64,000 bases of DNA from Portulaca oleracea. Lineage: Eukaryota; Streptophyta; Magnoliopsida; Caryophyllales; Portulacaceae. The stretch covers positions 4,225,044-4,289,043 of the forward strand of contig CM055890.1 of the NCBI GenBank assembly GCA_029582165.1. Direction: 5' to 3'. Within the stretch, counting starts at the first letter, position 1; each line of letters starts with the position of its first letter. Under the pieces are notes generated by a model, which saw only the letters and a program-made list of their open reading frames with translations, had not been told where the DNA came from and did not search any database. Positions 34,890-45,252 of the stretch are shown here, in pieces. Position numbers and translations under genes: made by a program.

Positions 34890-36218
34890 GGGGTGCCTCC
34901 CATAGAGCGCTAGTTTTAGGTCCCTAGCTTGACCTATATACTTTACTTGATTCTTGGGATCCTTGGGACACAAACCAAAAACATTATCAACCTTTTCCAC
35001 CAATTCTTCTTCCTCTTTTTCCCATGATTCTCAAAAAGAGTTGTGGTTGTCATGGAATACTCTTCCAGTGGTTTGGTCATTCTCCTAGGAAATCCGGGTA
35101 TAATTTTCTTTGGCTTCCTCCACCAACGCTTCCTTCTTCTCTTCCAACACTTCCTAACTTTGGGAATGAACGAAGCTCGCTTCCTTAAAAACTTTGTAGG
35201 CCATGAAGAAATAGAAGTAGAAAGTAACTTCAATTTGGTGTTTGGTGGTTTACCGGGCCTAGGACCTTTGAAAATCATCGCATTGACGTTGTTGCACTCA
35301 ACATAGGTTTCACTCAAAGAAATCTCCTTCCTCCAGGAATGATCTTCAGAGGATGATCATAGTAAATGTCCTCAAATTCGCTTAGATTTGGATGCGAAAC
35401 CCTTAGATATTTGATTTCTCCCCAATCATCGGGCTCAATTTCAAGAAAATAGGACTCCTTTTGGGGTTCATCCAAGATGCCTACCACCGCATTGGCCTTA
35501 AAATGAGATTCTTTGCGGGATTTCATTCTTGAAGGGTCAATGTCAAAATCAATACGATCTCAACCCACATGAAGAGACAAACGACCTTTTTTCACATCTA
35601 TAGTAGCTCCTGCGGTAGCCAAGAAGGGTCGACCAAGAATAATAGGATTTCTCCAATCTTCACCCATCTCCAAAATAACGAAGTCACAAGGGATAAGGAA
35701 ACTCCCCACTTGAACCGGGATGTCTTCTAATATTCCCAAGGGCCTCCTAACACTCCGGTCCGCAAGTTGCAAATTGATAGTTGTAGGGGTCAAGTCATCA
35801 ATGTTCAGCTTCTTACATATAGAGTGTGGCATACACTCACACTTGCCCCCAAGTCACATAATGCATTATCAATCCTCATATCACCAATTAAGCATGGAAT
35901 AGAGAAACTACCCGGATTGGCTAGTTTCTCGGGACACTTGCTTCCCATAATGGCGTTGCAACTAACTGTGAGATGAACGGTCGATGACTCCTTGATTCTT
36001 TTATTGTTTGTCAAAAGGTCCTTTAGATGTTTCTTGAAAGAAGGGACCTCCGCCATAGCATCTAGAAATGGTATATTAACTTGGAGCTTCTTCATCATAT
36101 CGATAAATCTGGAAAATTTCTCATCATTCTTGTGTTGAACCAATCTCCCGGAAAATGGAACTGGTGGTTTATATGGAACGGGTTTCTCCAAAAGGTTTTC
36201 ATGAATATCCTCCCTCAA
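34890..36218 (-). pseudogene. Athila protease region and C-terminal tail
   Basis: From 36218 the frame reads FIDMMKKLQVNIPFLDAMAEV, then the active-site loop ALCDLGASVS (about 35838-35865), with D-L-G in place of D-S/T-G as is common in Athila. A one-base shift at about 35820 moves to 35832-35560 (MPHSICKKLNIDDL, LQLADRSVRRPLGILEDIPVQVG, PIILGRPFLATAGATIDVKKG). Further broken frames (35526-35314, 35317-34943, 35003-34791) carry on to KLALYGRHP just before a Phe-rich hydrophobic run. The tail is shared with the second Athila (60113-60050). Confidence 0.8.
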
Positions 36219-37763
36219 AACTTCTTTCCCTTTTCTCGTCTTTTCTCAATCTCTACCCTCTCTTCCAACTTCTCTTTTTCTTCATCTTCGGCCTCATTAA
36301 CCACAACATCATCCTCCTTTTCCTCAACTATGTTTTGCTCAACTTCTAAATCCTCTTCTTTAGTACTATCCTCCACGACTCCCTCACCCAAGCCTAACTC
36401 AATCTCCTGCTTTTCCATTAAATCTTCCTCCTCCGAGACATCTACCACATCACCCTCTTTGTCACCCAAAGGTCTCTCCTTCTCCACATTCTCCTCCACT
36501 ACAATAAGTTCTTCAATTTTTCTTCCACTCCTTAGGGTAATGGCTTCAACTTCCTCCCCTTGGATAGGTTGAGGTTGAATGGGTTGAGAAAAGTATACTT
36601 GTTGAGCAACTTGGGTCATTTGGGTTTCAAGGTGTCTAAGGCGAGCACCTTCACTTTCTCGATTAGTCATAATTTGTTGCAACAACTTTTCAATCATAGA
36701 ATCTTGGGATGGTTGAGAAACTTGGGGTTGTGGGGTGGTTTGATGTGAGAACTCCTCTTGAAAATGTGCATGATGGTCATAAAATTGAGAAACAGGATCA
36801 AATATAGGATTGGCAAATGTAGTGTAACCGGGATCATCATCTTCATAAGAATGGGAATAAAGTTGGTTGGAATAAACGGCATTCACATGTTCTACTTGAC
36901 GATACTCTACACATTGATGCTCGAGATGTGGACCAGAACACAACTTACAAACATGCACAATGGGAATAGATATGGATGCAAAGGTTTGCATACCTTGGGC
37001 TAAGTTCAAATGGTTGGAAACCTCATCGTCCACCATCTTCTTCTGCAAATCGAGAACGGTGGCCATTAGGAATTTGATAATGGGGTTGTGTTTCAAAGAA
37101 TAGTCCCCATTTCCTGAATTTTGGCCGTCTCCCCAACTAGGAACATTCTAAGATAGCTCGTGAAGAAAAATGTTGGCTTCCTCCGGACGCATGATCAACA
37201 GATTCTCTAAGAGGACCACGGAGCCCATGATAGAAATGTTGAAGCAACATCCAATCCGATAAATTATGATGAGGGCATTCTCGTTGAAGACTCTTAAATC
37301 TCCCCCAAGCGTCGAAAAGACTCTCTTCCGGCCCTTGCTTGAAACTTAAAATTTCTGCTCGAAGTCGGTGTGTCTCCTCCGCCGGAAAGAAACGGTGAAG
37401 AAAATCTCCTTTGAGTGCCTCCCATGAAGAATAAAAACCAGGTGGAGATGTTTGTAGCCATATCTTCGCTTTGCCCGCAAGAGTGAGAGGAAAGAATTTC
37501 AACTTCAAAAATTCTGGTGATATCTTTGGAATGTGTATAAAGCTAATCCGATCTTCGAATTTATCAATATGAGCAATGGGACTTCCAGCATCATCGTCCC
37601 CATGAAACGGGTTTCTTTCGAAGACTTCAAGTAAGTACGGTTTAAACTCGAACACAGCATCGGGTGGTAATGGTGGTAAAATGATAGGACTGCCTCTCGT
37701 ACCCAATGATGGAACGGCATATGATTGAAGGGTACGAGGTGAACCAGCTTGAGCTTCACCCAT
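36215..37763 (-). pseudogene. gag: Athila gag
   Basis: Two frames joined by a shift near 37120. The first (37763-37137) has the gag domain: FKPYLLEVFERNPFHGDDDAG, FPLTLAGKAKIWLQTSPPG, FLHRFFPAEETHRLRAEI and QHFYHGLRGPLRESVDHASGG. The second (37096-36215) has a short zinc knuckle, CKLCSGPHLEHQC, then VEAITLRSGRKIEE, the typical Athila link to protease, followed by a long Glu-rich segment. The start at 37763 follows the primer-binding site by about 130 bases. Confidence 0.85.
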
Positions 37764-37891
37764 TAGACCGCGAAGCCTCCTACAAGAAATGAAGAAGCAT
37801 CAAATTCATTTGGATTGACATAAACTGATTTCTAGCGTGAAAGCAAACTCAAATAACCAAAAACCAAGAAACTAAAACTAGGAGCGCTAGG

Positions 37892-37909
37892 TCCCCGGCA
37901 ACGACGCCA
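37892..37909 (-). promoter_or_regulatory. Athila primer-binding site, tRNA-Asp type
   Basis: On the minus strand, TGGCGTCGTTGCCGGGGA follows the 5' LTR end by five bases. One base differs from the usual Athila TGGCGCCGTTGCCGGGGA. Confidence 0.9.
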
Positions 37910-37914
37910 TTTTG

Positions 37915-39411
37915 TGTACAGTGGTTTGTAAGACCTCGGTTTTGTCGTTCTCTCTCAGGGAGCTGGCGGCCTTGGTCATAGAAACTAAGTCAATGGTCGG
38001 GATGAGATTGCTAAGGTAAGGATATTGGTTTGATGGGATCACAACGCAAGAAACAAAGCTAAGGTCGGTCAAGGAATGGAAAATGGGCTTTGGAGGCTTT
38101 TCAGGATGCAAACGGGGATGAGGAAATGAGTTTTGAAACAAGAGAGTAGCGAGAAGGGGAAATCAAATGGTAACTCCGTTAGAAAATACCCACCGGGCTT
38201 CCTCTTTCAAGGATAGCCCGAATTAACTTCCCCAAAGTCCATCGACAGACCCGGGGGAGTTCAAGGAACGGAATTTCCTAGTTAGTTTCTATTCGCTTTC
38301 GCGAACTAGAATACTAACTATCCTAATTCCTACCTTCCAACAAGCGTTGGATGTACTCGGGATGCTTTCGTCTAATTAGTTACTCACTAATATTGCTAAC
38401 CCAAACCTAATCACCCATTCACACCCTTAATTACCCCCTAACCCATAGGGTTTCTAGCCACTAATCATGATAAAAACTAAGCTAACAACATCCAACCCAA
38501 ACCTAAACATGATTTCTAACATCAAACAACCATAAACAAGCAAGAATAATGAAATATCAAGCAAAGCAATTAAGAACAAGCAATGTAATTAGCAAGGTAA
38601 TTAATAAAAGAGTTAAGGGAAGAGAATACTTATCAAAATGCTGTAGATGAACAAAGGAAAGCAATAAAAAGATGACCCAATAATCTTTCAATTGTTTGAA
38701 TCTCCAAATCTTCAATAACAAACACAAATCTCCAAAACCCTAGATTAATCTCTCACTAATCTCTCTCTAAAACCCTTAATTACAAAGCTCCCAAATGTCT
38801 AAGTTTATCCCTAGATAGCTCCTTAGAAAACGTGAAAGAGAGATATATATACAAGTGAAAATTGGTTGGCAAAACGCAGCACTTCAGGCCGAAAACACGC
38901 GCAGAACGTAGGGATACCGTGGTCACGGTCTAGGAGACCGTGGCCACGGTCCCCATCGGGAGCAGGAGGTCGCGGGCGCGACCCAAATGGTAGCGGGCGC
39001 TACCGTTTTTAGCTGATTCAAGGTAGACTTTAAACACAACAGCAGGGGGGTAGCGGGTGCTATGCCAAGGGTGGCGGGGGCTACCCTACCTCTTTTCGTC
39101 CCTTTGTTTCCTCCTTCTTTCCAAGGCATGTAACACCCATTTCGAGGGTCGTAGCGGGTGTTACCTCACTAATTGGCATCGAAGGTTGGGAGTGTGGTCC
39201 CGGGTCGACTCCGCCTCGGTTTCCGGTCCAGCTCGGCTCGAGAAATCACCAAGAATGCTATAAAAAGGCCTGTTTTGCTACGTTTTTGGCGAAAGCTCCA
39301 AAATCTACAAAAATAACCAAAACGCATTAAAAACTTATGAAATTAAACCATGAAACGAGTTAAAAGCCTAAGGATTTAGGCGGTATTTAGACACAGAATT
39401 GGATCTAAACA
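37915..39411 (-). mobile_element. Athila 5' LTR
   Basis: 1497 bp on the minus strand, beginning TGTTTAGATCC and ending CACTGTACA. It carries the same hairpin as the other LTR (38916-38950, one mismatch between arms), and a TATATATA promoter candidate at about 38842-38850 on the minus strand. Confidence 0.9.
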
Positions 39412-39416
39412 GGGCT
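39412..39416. other. Target-site duplication GGGCT, right copy
   Basis: It matches 28016-28020 exactly. Confidence 0.95.
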
Positions 39417-39873
39417 ATGCTAGCTTAGAAGTTTAAAGGTCAAGAGAGCGCCATCTACTACTTGAGCAAGAAGTTCCTGGACTATGAAAGTCGATACGTA
39501 GACATAGAAAAAATGGCTCTCACATTAGTATGGGCTACGAAGAAGTTAAGGCATTACATGCTATCACATACAGTATATTTCATAGCTGAGAATAATCCCA
39601 TCAAGTTCATCATGGAGCAACCTACCATCAACAATCGCATTGCTTGATGGGTGGTCATGCTTTCGGAGTTCAATCTTCAGTACTTACCTCAGAAATCCAT
39701 CAAAGGACGAGTTGTTTCAGATTTCCTAGCTGCTTCACCATCATAGGAACCTCCAAGCACTCACTTGGAATTCCCAGATGAGGATGTATTCTTCACTGAT
39801 GAAATAACATGGGAAATGTATTTTGACAAAGCTTCTAACACATGTCCCTGTTTCTGTGAAGTTGGACTTTGAT
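39417..39873 (+). pseudogene. Ogre RNase H, remaining part
   Basis: The frame gives FKGQESAIYYLSKKFLDYESRYVDIEKMALTLVWATKKLRHYM, then a second block HTVYFIAENNPIKFIMEQPTINNRIA, a stop, LSEFNLQYLPQKSIKGRVVSDFLA and EMYFDKAS. This is the RNase H of Tat elements followed by the start of the second (archaeal-type) RNase H domain. A shift then gives PVSVKLDFD, after which the chromovirus LTR begins. At least three stops are present. Confidence 0.8.
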
Positions 39874-40696
39874 TGATGTAGATTTGGTCCCAAACCTACA
39901 TCATGGAAGCCAAGTACTTAGCTACATTCAAAAGGAGCTTGAAACTATCACACTTGGTTCACATTCGAATAGTCTTAACCATGGAGGAGTGATGATTTGC
40001 TCTCTAACTCAAGAACCATGAAGCTACCAAGGAAAGTGTCCTAGAGTGAATTAATCTACATTCCAAGAGCTTTCCAATGGTTCAAGAATCTTTAGATTTG
40101 GATAAGTATAGAGAAAGTTATCATCAAATGTAATCTAGCTTAGTTCATTTGTTTCCTTATGATGTCATTCTTGTATTAGATGATGTAAGCTAGTTTACAC
40201 CCTTTTTCTTGAAATGTACACACCAAGGGGGTCCTCTATTAGTATAAATAGACCCCTTGGGTGCCTTGTAATCTCATTCAATTCAATCAATATACAAAAT
40301 TCAAACAAACACTTGATGTTGTTGTTTTCTCTCTAGCCTTGCTAGTTTTCGAACTCTTGAGGGAGTTTCGAGTTTCTCCCCTTCTTCTATCCAAGGTTGG
40401 CATCCTTGGTGGTGAAAGGAAGGAATTGAAGAGTCTTGAAGGTGGTGTGTCTTTATCCTTCAAAGGTGCTTCAATCGCCATTATCGTTCATTCAATCAAA
40501 GCATTCAATCGTCCATTCATTCGTTCATCAACTACATTCGTTTGGTAATCATCTTTCATAGTTCTTTCCATCTTTTCTATCCATTTCCATTCCATTTTCG
40601 AATCCTAAGAACTTTGAGAAGGGAGATTTTCATCTTCGCTCTTAAAGATCCTAAACCCTTTTGTGTAATGAGATCTTGTGATCCCATTATACATCA
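39874..40696 (+). mobile_element. Chromovirus 5' LTR with TATA box
   Basis: It begins TGATGTAG and ends TACATCA, a perfect 7-bp terminal inverted repeat. A TATAAATA lies at 40243-40250. Its U3 shares GAGCTTTCCAATGGTT with the LTR at the right end of the window (about 63480). Confidence 0.8.
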
Positions 40697-40700
40697 AAAT

Positions 40701-40712
40701 TGGTATCAGAGC
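40701..40712 (+). promoter_or_regulatory. Primer-binding site, tRNA-Met
   Basis: TGGTATCAGAGC, four bases after the LTR end. Confidence 0.9.
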
Positions 40713-40958
40713 TTAGGAGATTGATTCTCTTAGTTCTTGCACCATCTTTTTACAATCTTTTCATCACAAATCCATCCTCTCCCATCCTCCATTACACGTC
40801 TACCATAGCTCCACAAAAAGAACCCCATAGCCCCACAAAGAACCCCAAATCAAACACAAAATCCACCTAAACACAAACCCCTCTCGTCCTTCACCCCCCC
40901 CCCCCCAAAACCCCAAAACCGTGATTCTTGCAATCTTTTTGCACCAAGATTGTTCAAG

Positions 40959-41563
40959 ATGGAAGATTCAAGCACTTCGACACCTACACCTACGGAACCC
41001 CAAGAAGATGTTGAAGCTTTGAAGAAAAGATCACCTATCTCAACGATCAACTTAAGAGATACATGCATCTACAACATAGGGTGAACCGTGGAGATAGTGA
41101 GGTTAATGAAAGTGATGAAGAAGTACCACAAAGACGTCCCCCAAGGAAGGAACGTTTTGACTTCAAAGTGGAGATCCCCAAATTTGATGGTAATCTTGAT
41201 CCTGAAAACTTTCTAGATTGGATGCAAACTGTTGAACGTGTATTTGATCTTAAGGAAGTCCAAGACGAAAAGAAGGTCAAATATGTGGCTCTTAAATTGC
41301 GAAAACATGCGTCCATTTGGTGGACTGAATTGCAAAAGAAGAGGCAAATACAAGGGAAGGACAAGATCAAAGCATGGATCAAAATGAAGAAGAAGTTGCA
41401 AGAAAAGTTCCTACCACCAAGTTATCTCCAAGATAACTATTACAAATTGCAACGTTTGGTCCAAGGGAGCAAAAGTTTTGAGGAGTACACAAAGGAATTC
41501 GAGCATATCCTTTGGCGTTGTGATCTCCAAGAGGATGAACCTCAAACTTTGGTACGTTTTCTA
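40959..41563 (+). pseudogene. gag: Chromovirus gag, N-terminal part
   Basis: The ATG at 40959 (MEDSSTSTPTPTEPQEDVEALKK) opens a frame that shifts near 41025 into the main frame. That frame reads ITYLNDQLKRYMHLQ, FDFKVEIPKFDGNLDPENFLDWMQTVERVFDLKE, HASIWW, FLPPSYLQDNYYKLQRLVQGS and EYTKEFEHILWRCDL, which is Retrotrans_gag. It is cut at RFL. It is close to the gags at 14553 and 53624. Confidence 0.85.
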
Positions 41564-42390
41564 ACAATAGTTTGCCAACGCAGATGAAGTCCGGGGTTCT
41601 TCAATAAGACTCAAGTGCTCCATTAACAAGATCTGCCCAACAGTTAGCCAGGGTTAGATTGCATGCCAATTATCCCAAACTAACTAAAAAAAAAAAAAAG
41701 AACAAAACCCGCGTGGGTTTTGTCGACAATAGAGGCAGAAAACAAGCAGGGATGAAAAGGAGAGTGAAATACCTGAAGTAGCAACGAGCTTCCCCGAAAA
41801 TCATGTTTTGGATTCGGATCATCTAAGCCCATCATGGTTTCCCCTAACATTAGAGACACGAGGTTGTAGCCTCGGGACATGTCATCGATGATTTGGATCA
41901 AATTCGCCGGTCCGGTTCTTTTGCTGCCGTAATAGAAGCAAAACTCGCCAAAGAGACATAATACGAGTGCTCACACTCGTATCACGGGACCATATTCCAA
42001 GGTGTCGGGAGATTGAAAATATTCAACTATGGTCTGGAAGTGTACCTTTTCGCCGAATATTACACTTCCGATGACCCGAGACGGAAGACATAAGAGCTCC
42101 TTGTATTGCTTGGGGATGTCCGTTGGCGTTGGAGGCGACGTCGGCCGAGCAAAGTGATTTGTCCCTAGGATTGAGGACCATTCCTCCGGAAGCGGACATA
42201 ACTCCTTCCACGCAAAGCGGACGACATGCATCTTTGGATCCCAAAAAGTCTCCACCGCACGGAGAAAATCGTGATTAATCCTCACTTGCCGAAGACTCAT
42301 CAAGCTTGTTAACTTGCATCTTCCGAGCTCTTTCTTCTCTTCCTTGGACAAGGTGCTCATCCAGGTTACAAGTTTCTTCTCGAATGCCAT
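41564..42390 (-). pseudogene. DUF7745-like gene with one intron (Tat-associated)
   Basis: The start is ATG 42390 (MAFEKKLVTWMSTLSKEEKKEL), 95 bases after a TATA box. The protein continues LRQVRINHDFLRAVETFWDP, VRFAWKELCPLPEEWSSILG, KELLCLPSRVIGS and VEYFQSPDTLEYGPVIRV, has one TGA at 41971-41973, then GEFCFYYGSKRTGPANLIQIIDDMSRGYNLVSLMLGETMMGLDD. A donor at 41773/41772 (CAG then GTATTT) and an acceptor at 41632 give a phase-0 intron leading to ILLMEHLSLIEE. The gene is cut at about 41564 by the chromovirus gag. Pattern and context fit the extra ORF that many Tat elements carry; its function is unknown. The fragment at 11015 is a second copy. Confidence 0.65.
41704..41721. repeat. 18-bp palindrome, copy 1 (in intron)
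   Basis: AAAACCCGCGTGGGTTTT, a near-perfect palindrome inside the intron of the DUF7745-like gene. Confidence 0.9.
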
Positions 42391-42484
42391 GAGAATCGGA
42401 AGGTTTTCTTTGAGTTTTAGGAGAATGTGTGATGAAGGCTTTGAAGTGATGATGAGGAGTGATGATTATATGCATAACATGAGG

Positions 42485-42492
42485 TATTTATA
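42485..42492 (-). promoter_or_regulatory. TATA box of the DUF7745-like gene
   Basis: TATAAATA on the minus strand, about 95 bases before the ATG at 42390. The leader between is CT/AT-rich as in plant 5' untranslated regions. Confidence 0.6.
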
Positions 42493-42499
42493 CACCTCC

Positions 42500-43130
42500 A
42501 TTCATGATCAAAAATGGAGAAAATGCAATCAGCGACGATCATATAGCCGTTGCATTTGTATCCCATGATTTTAGCCCATTCACAACGGCTAGAAAAAAAA
42601 ATGGGGGAAAAGCAATATCAAAACCCATGCGAGTTTTGATGTGCCTAGACCTGGCGCGCGCCTGTTCAAGCCCATGCCCATGGCCTGCTGAAGAAGAAAA
42701 CCTGCGCGGGTTTTCTGTCGACATGGGCCGCCTCTCCGCAACTCAGCCCACCTGTTTCTGATTATAATTGGGCCCTGGAATTAAATTGACCCGTTCGTTT
42801 ATTTTTCATGTTTTGGATATTGACCCAATGATGCTCGGTTCTGAAATTTTTGCTCGAGTTTACTCTGACACTTAGGTTTTTCGTTTTCTTTTATTTTCTT
42901 TTCTTTTTGGGAAAGCGAGATTAAGTTGGGATTAATCCCGTCATGTAGAAAGTCATTCAGATATGCATTAATAAAATAAAATCGTGCATTCACCAAGTCT
43001 TGCATATAAAGTAAGAAATGAAATTCATAAAGACTCTTGCATTAAAATAAAAAAAAATAGAAAAAAGGTACAATTTAGTCCTGCATAACAAAAAGTCTAG
43101 AAATGCATAGAGTTTTTGCTTGTCATCAGT
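42500..43130. other. Spacer between two Tat reading frames
   Basis: No gene is seen. It contains palindrome copies at 42620-42637 (AAAACCCATGCGAGTTTT) and 42697-42714 (AAAACCTGCGCGGGTTTT), upstream of the DUF7745-like promoter, and AT-rich sequence from 42780 on. Confidence 0.6.
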
Positions 43131-43134
43131 TTGA

Positions 43135-43537
43135 TCACCACAGGGAGCCCGAATCGCCGCTATCTTCAACCGGGTCGGCACCAGCATGAGAAGTCCCGGT
43201 GTTGGAGGCACCAGCCGTGCCGAAATAGGTATCCCAAGAATAGTAGTCAGAACCAGGAGCCGTTTGCGGTGGCCCAGACAAGGGAACTTTAGAAGGATGC
43301 ACACTCGACGGTGATGATATGGAATGCTCCTGCGAACCGGCTAGCCATGAATGGTCAGGAACGTGCCACTCAACAGAAGGGGTAGGCCATACAGGACCGG
43401 GACAGAATCGGGTCAAGCTAACGGAAGAGGTCGACCCTCCTAGCCAAGAGTGTTGGGGTGCAGACCACTCTTGCGTACCCGTAGGCCATGAAGGACCCAT
43501 TCCAAGGGTCGGGACTGGCCATCCAGCAGAACAAGAG
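43135..43537 (-). pseudogene. Trp/Ser/Pro-rich reading frame after the Tat LTR
   Basis: The frame 43500-43135 encodes 121 residues with an internal duplication (GPSWPTGTQEWSAPQHSWLGGS and GPVWPTPSVEWHVPDHSWLAGS, about 36 residues apart) and ends GDSGSLW. I do not recognise it. Being open, repeat-containing and composition-biased, it could be the C-terminal tail of a Tat ORF whose start was cut off by the LTR, or a non-coding frame. Confidence 0.35.
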
Positions 43538-43806
43538 TGTAGGACCCCGGGAAAAGCGAACGCTTTTTTCCGTGATGCGCTACTTAATGATAGGGAGCCG
43601 ACTAAGGTTGCTTAATCCTTAAATAAGGATATTTTTATTTTTCGAAATTCATTTTCGGGGTGGTGAAATTTTATTTATTTTATAAATCCGTTTTTTATTA
43701 TTTAAATACTTGAAATTACGCCAAAAATATATTAAATATAACTTAAAATCGGCCCAAACAATGACTCAGGCCCAAAAGAAAAGCAACCGGGCCGCTAAGA
43801 GTAGTC

Positions 43807-43902
43807 AAAACCCGCGCGGGTTATGACCGTCTTTGGGCCGGGCCGTTTGCTTTCCTGGGCCAGAGAACGTGAGTTAGAAACCATAAAACCCGTGCGGGTT
43901 TT
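43807..43902. repeat. Palindrome copies 4 and 5 (Tat LTR)
   Basis: AAAACCCGCGCGGGTTAT at 43807-43824 and AAAACCCGTGCGGGTTTT at 43885-43902. Confidence 0.9.
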
Positions 43903-44734
43903 ATTGTTTCATGGCCCATTTTCTCTCGGCTTAAACCTTGAATGAATGAGAAATATTAAGTCATTGTTAATTATTTTTAGCGTATATTCAAATGTTAAAT
44001 AATTAAACGGATTATAAAAAGAATAAAAGAGTTGCCAACCGATTTAAGGAAACCGACAAACCGTAAAAATAATAAAAATAACTCTGGTCTACGAAACCCG
44101 ATTCTAAGTCCGGGGGTAAGGTTATGAATTCAAGAATTATAAAAATTCTTGAATTCGCCCGTTAGAAAACGGACTTTACTAAAATCGACTTTAAAGTGAA
44201 ATAAGCGGGGAGAAGTTTAATAGATTTCGCAAGTTTAAATTCTTAACATGCAAGATAAAATGAAATTTTTGGTTTATAAAATATGCACATATAATCGAAA
44301 TTAAAGTACAAGTTACATGATTGAAATAACAATAATTAGCAAACCTCTTTGATTTAGGAGCCCGAATGCGCCGTTCGAAGATCTTGACCTCGCCTTGACT
44401 TGATGACTTGATGGATGAAGGATGATTGTAAGAGGATTAGGATGGTAGTGTGTGGATGATATTTTTGGTGGAGTTATGGTAATGAGAGTAATGAGAATGA
44501 TAGAAGTATGATGAGAGTTTATGGAAGGGTAGAATTATGGTGATAGTTGGTGAGAATGGGAGTATAATGGTGGTAGTTTGTGAGTGTTGTTGATGAAATG
44601 GATGGAAGTATGGAATTTTGAGGGGAGATTTAAGTAGAGTATGAGTGGTTTGAAGGATAGTTGATGATGTTTTGGGAGAATTTAGATGATAATGATGGTG
44701 GCAGTTGATGAGATGAGTGGAAGAATGGAGGGGG

Positions 44735-44742
44735 TATTTATA
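44735..44742 (-). promoter_or_regulatory. TATA box of the minus Tat LTR
   Basis: TATAAATA on the minus strand, about 480 bases into the LTR, followed by a CT-rich transcript leader. Confidence 0.6.
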
Positions 44743-44906
44743 GGTGAAGAGATGAGGGATTTGGAAGGAAAATCATGGGGGGACACATCCCCATGATCAT
44801 GCCATGCAATCACGTAGCTTCGAAGTCAAGGCCAAGGTCAAAGCACATGGGGCTAATATCAAGGGAGGATGATCAAAATGATTTTTGGCGCCGGATTATC
44901 AAAGAT

Positions 44907-45079
44907 AAACCCCGCGCGGGTTTTAAAATACCCACACACGGATCGCTGACGTGGACGAGCAAAACGACGCGTTTCGGCCAAAAGAAAACACGCGCGGGTT
45001 TTGAAGCCCGGGATAGGGCGCGCCTTGGGCCTGTCCTGGTTCTGGGCCACTTTTCTTGATTAAAACCCGTGCGGGTTTT
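44907..45079. repeat. Palindrome copies 6 to 8 (Tat LTR, upstream of TATA)
   Basis: AAACCCCGCGCGGGTTTT (44907-44924), AAAACACGCGCGGGTTTT (44985-45002) and AAAACCCGTGCGGGTTTT (45062-45079), at spacings of 78 and 77 bp in the U3 region. Confidence 0.9.
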
Positions 45080-45218
45080 GTCGTTGGAAGTGGGCCGGCT
45101 TGATTTAATTTGTTTGCATTGCTTGCTACATTGGCCCAATGGTGTATCCGGCCTTCAATGTTTTTATTCACAATTTTGATAAGTTGGGATTATATTGATG
45201 CAAATCCCGGTGTCTACA

Positions 45219-45247
45219 GAGAGCCCCCACTTTGATCGAGTCCGAAT
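45219..45247 (-). promoter_or_regulatory. Polypurine-tract region of the minus Tat element
   Basis: On the minus strand ATCAAAGTGGGGGCTCTC sits directly before the LTR start TGTAGACACC. The plus copy has ATCAAAATGGTGGCACAC in the same place. Confidence 0.75.
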
Positions 45248-45252
45248 AGGAC

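Larger units (their letters stand above)
28021..39411 (-). mobile_element. Athila-lineage element, 11.4 kb, without reverse transcriptase
   Basis: Minus orientation. The 5' LTR is 37915-39411, a tRNA-Asp primer-binding site is at 37892-37909, gag-PR runs from 37763 to about 34890, an Athila ORF in the env position is 33118-31735, a polypurine tract is at 29587-29600, and the 3' LTR is 28021-29586. TSD GGGCT on both sides proves a single insertion. No RT, RNase H or integrase motif is visible between PR and the late ORF (about 1.8 kb), so it must rely on another element. LTRs are similar, but the 3' one has about 70 bp more. Confidence 0.9.
21165..39873 (+). mobile_element. Ogre/Tat element body (PR-RT-RNase H), split by three insertions
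   Basis: Three separated blocks of one pol gene are in order and on one strand: 21165-22998, 27347-28020 and 39417-39873. Removing the CACTA element and one TSD copy rejoins codons across GHEL and LSFMDG. Removing the Athila element and one TSD copy rejoins SSAMGA and the next RNase H block. The last block stops at VKLDFD, exactly where a chromovirus LTR begins (39874). Neither integrase, gag nor LTRs of this copy are found in the window, so both ends are lost. Confidence 0.85.
39874..41563 (+). mobile_element. Truncated chromovirus (5' LTR, PBS and gag only)
   Basis: An 823-bp LTR (39874-40696), a tRNA-Met primer-binding site and gag run into foreign minus-strand sequence at about 41563, where gag stops after TLVRFL. 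It is related to, but not the same as, the chromovirus at 12972. The LTR entered the Ogre RNase H exactly after the codons for LDFD. The rest of the element, with its 3' LTR, has been deleted. Confidence 0.85.
43538..45218 (-). mobile_element. Tat-family 3' LTR (minus) with multiple palindromes
   Basis: On the minus strand it begins TGTAGACACC at 45218 and ends GGGGTCCTACA at 43538, 1681 bp. A TATA box lies at 44735-44742. It is homologous to 9139-10809, best around 44060-44220. It contains five of the twelve palindromes (43807, 43885, 44907, 44985, 45062), all lacking in the plus copy. Its 5' side joins a polypurine region and, beyond a solo LTR, the tandem array. No primer-binding site follows 43538, so this is a 3' LTR. 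Confidence 0.8.

Noticed and set aside
44775..45171. Overlapping frames of up to 94 residues on both strands in the Tat LTR
   Set aside because: Their repeated RAGF/ARVF-type peptides are the translated 18-bp palindromes; the region is an LTR promoter.
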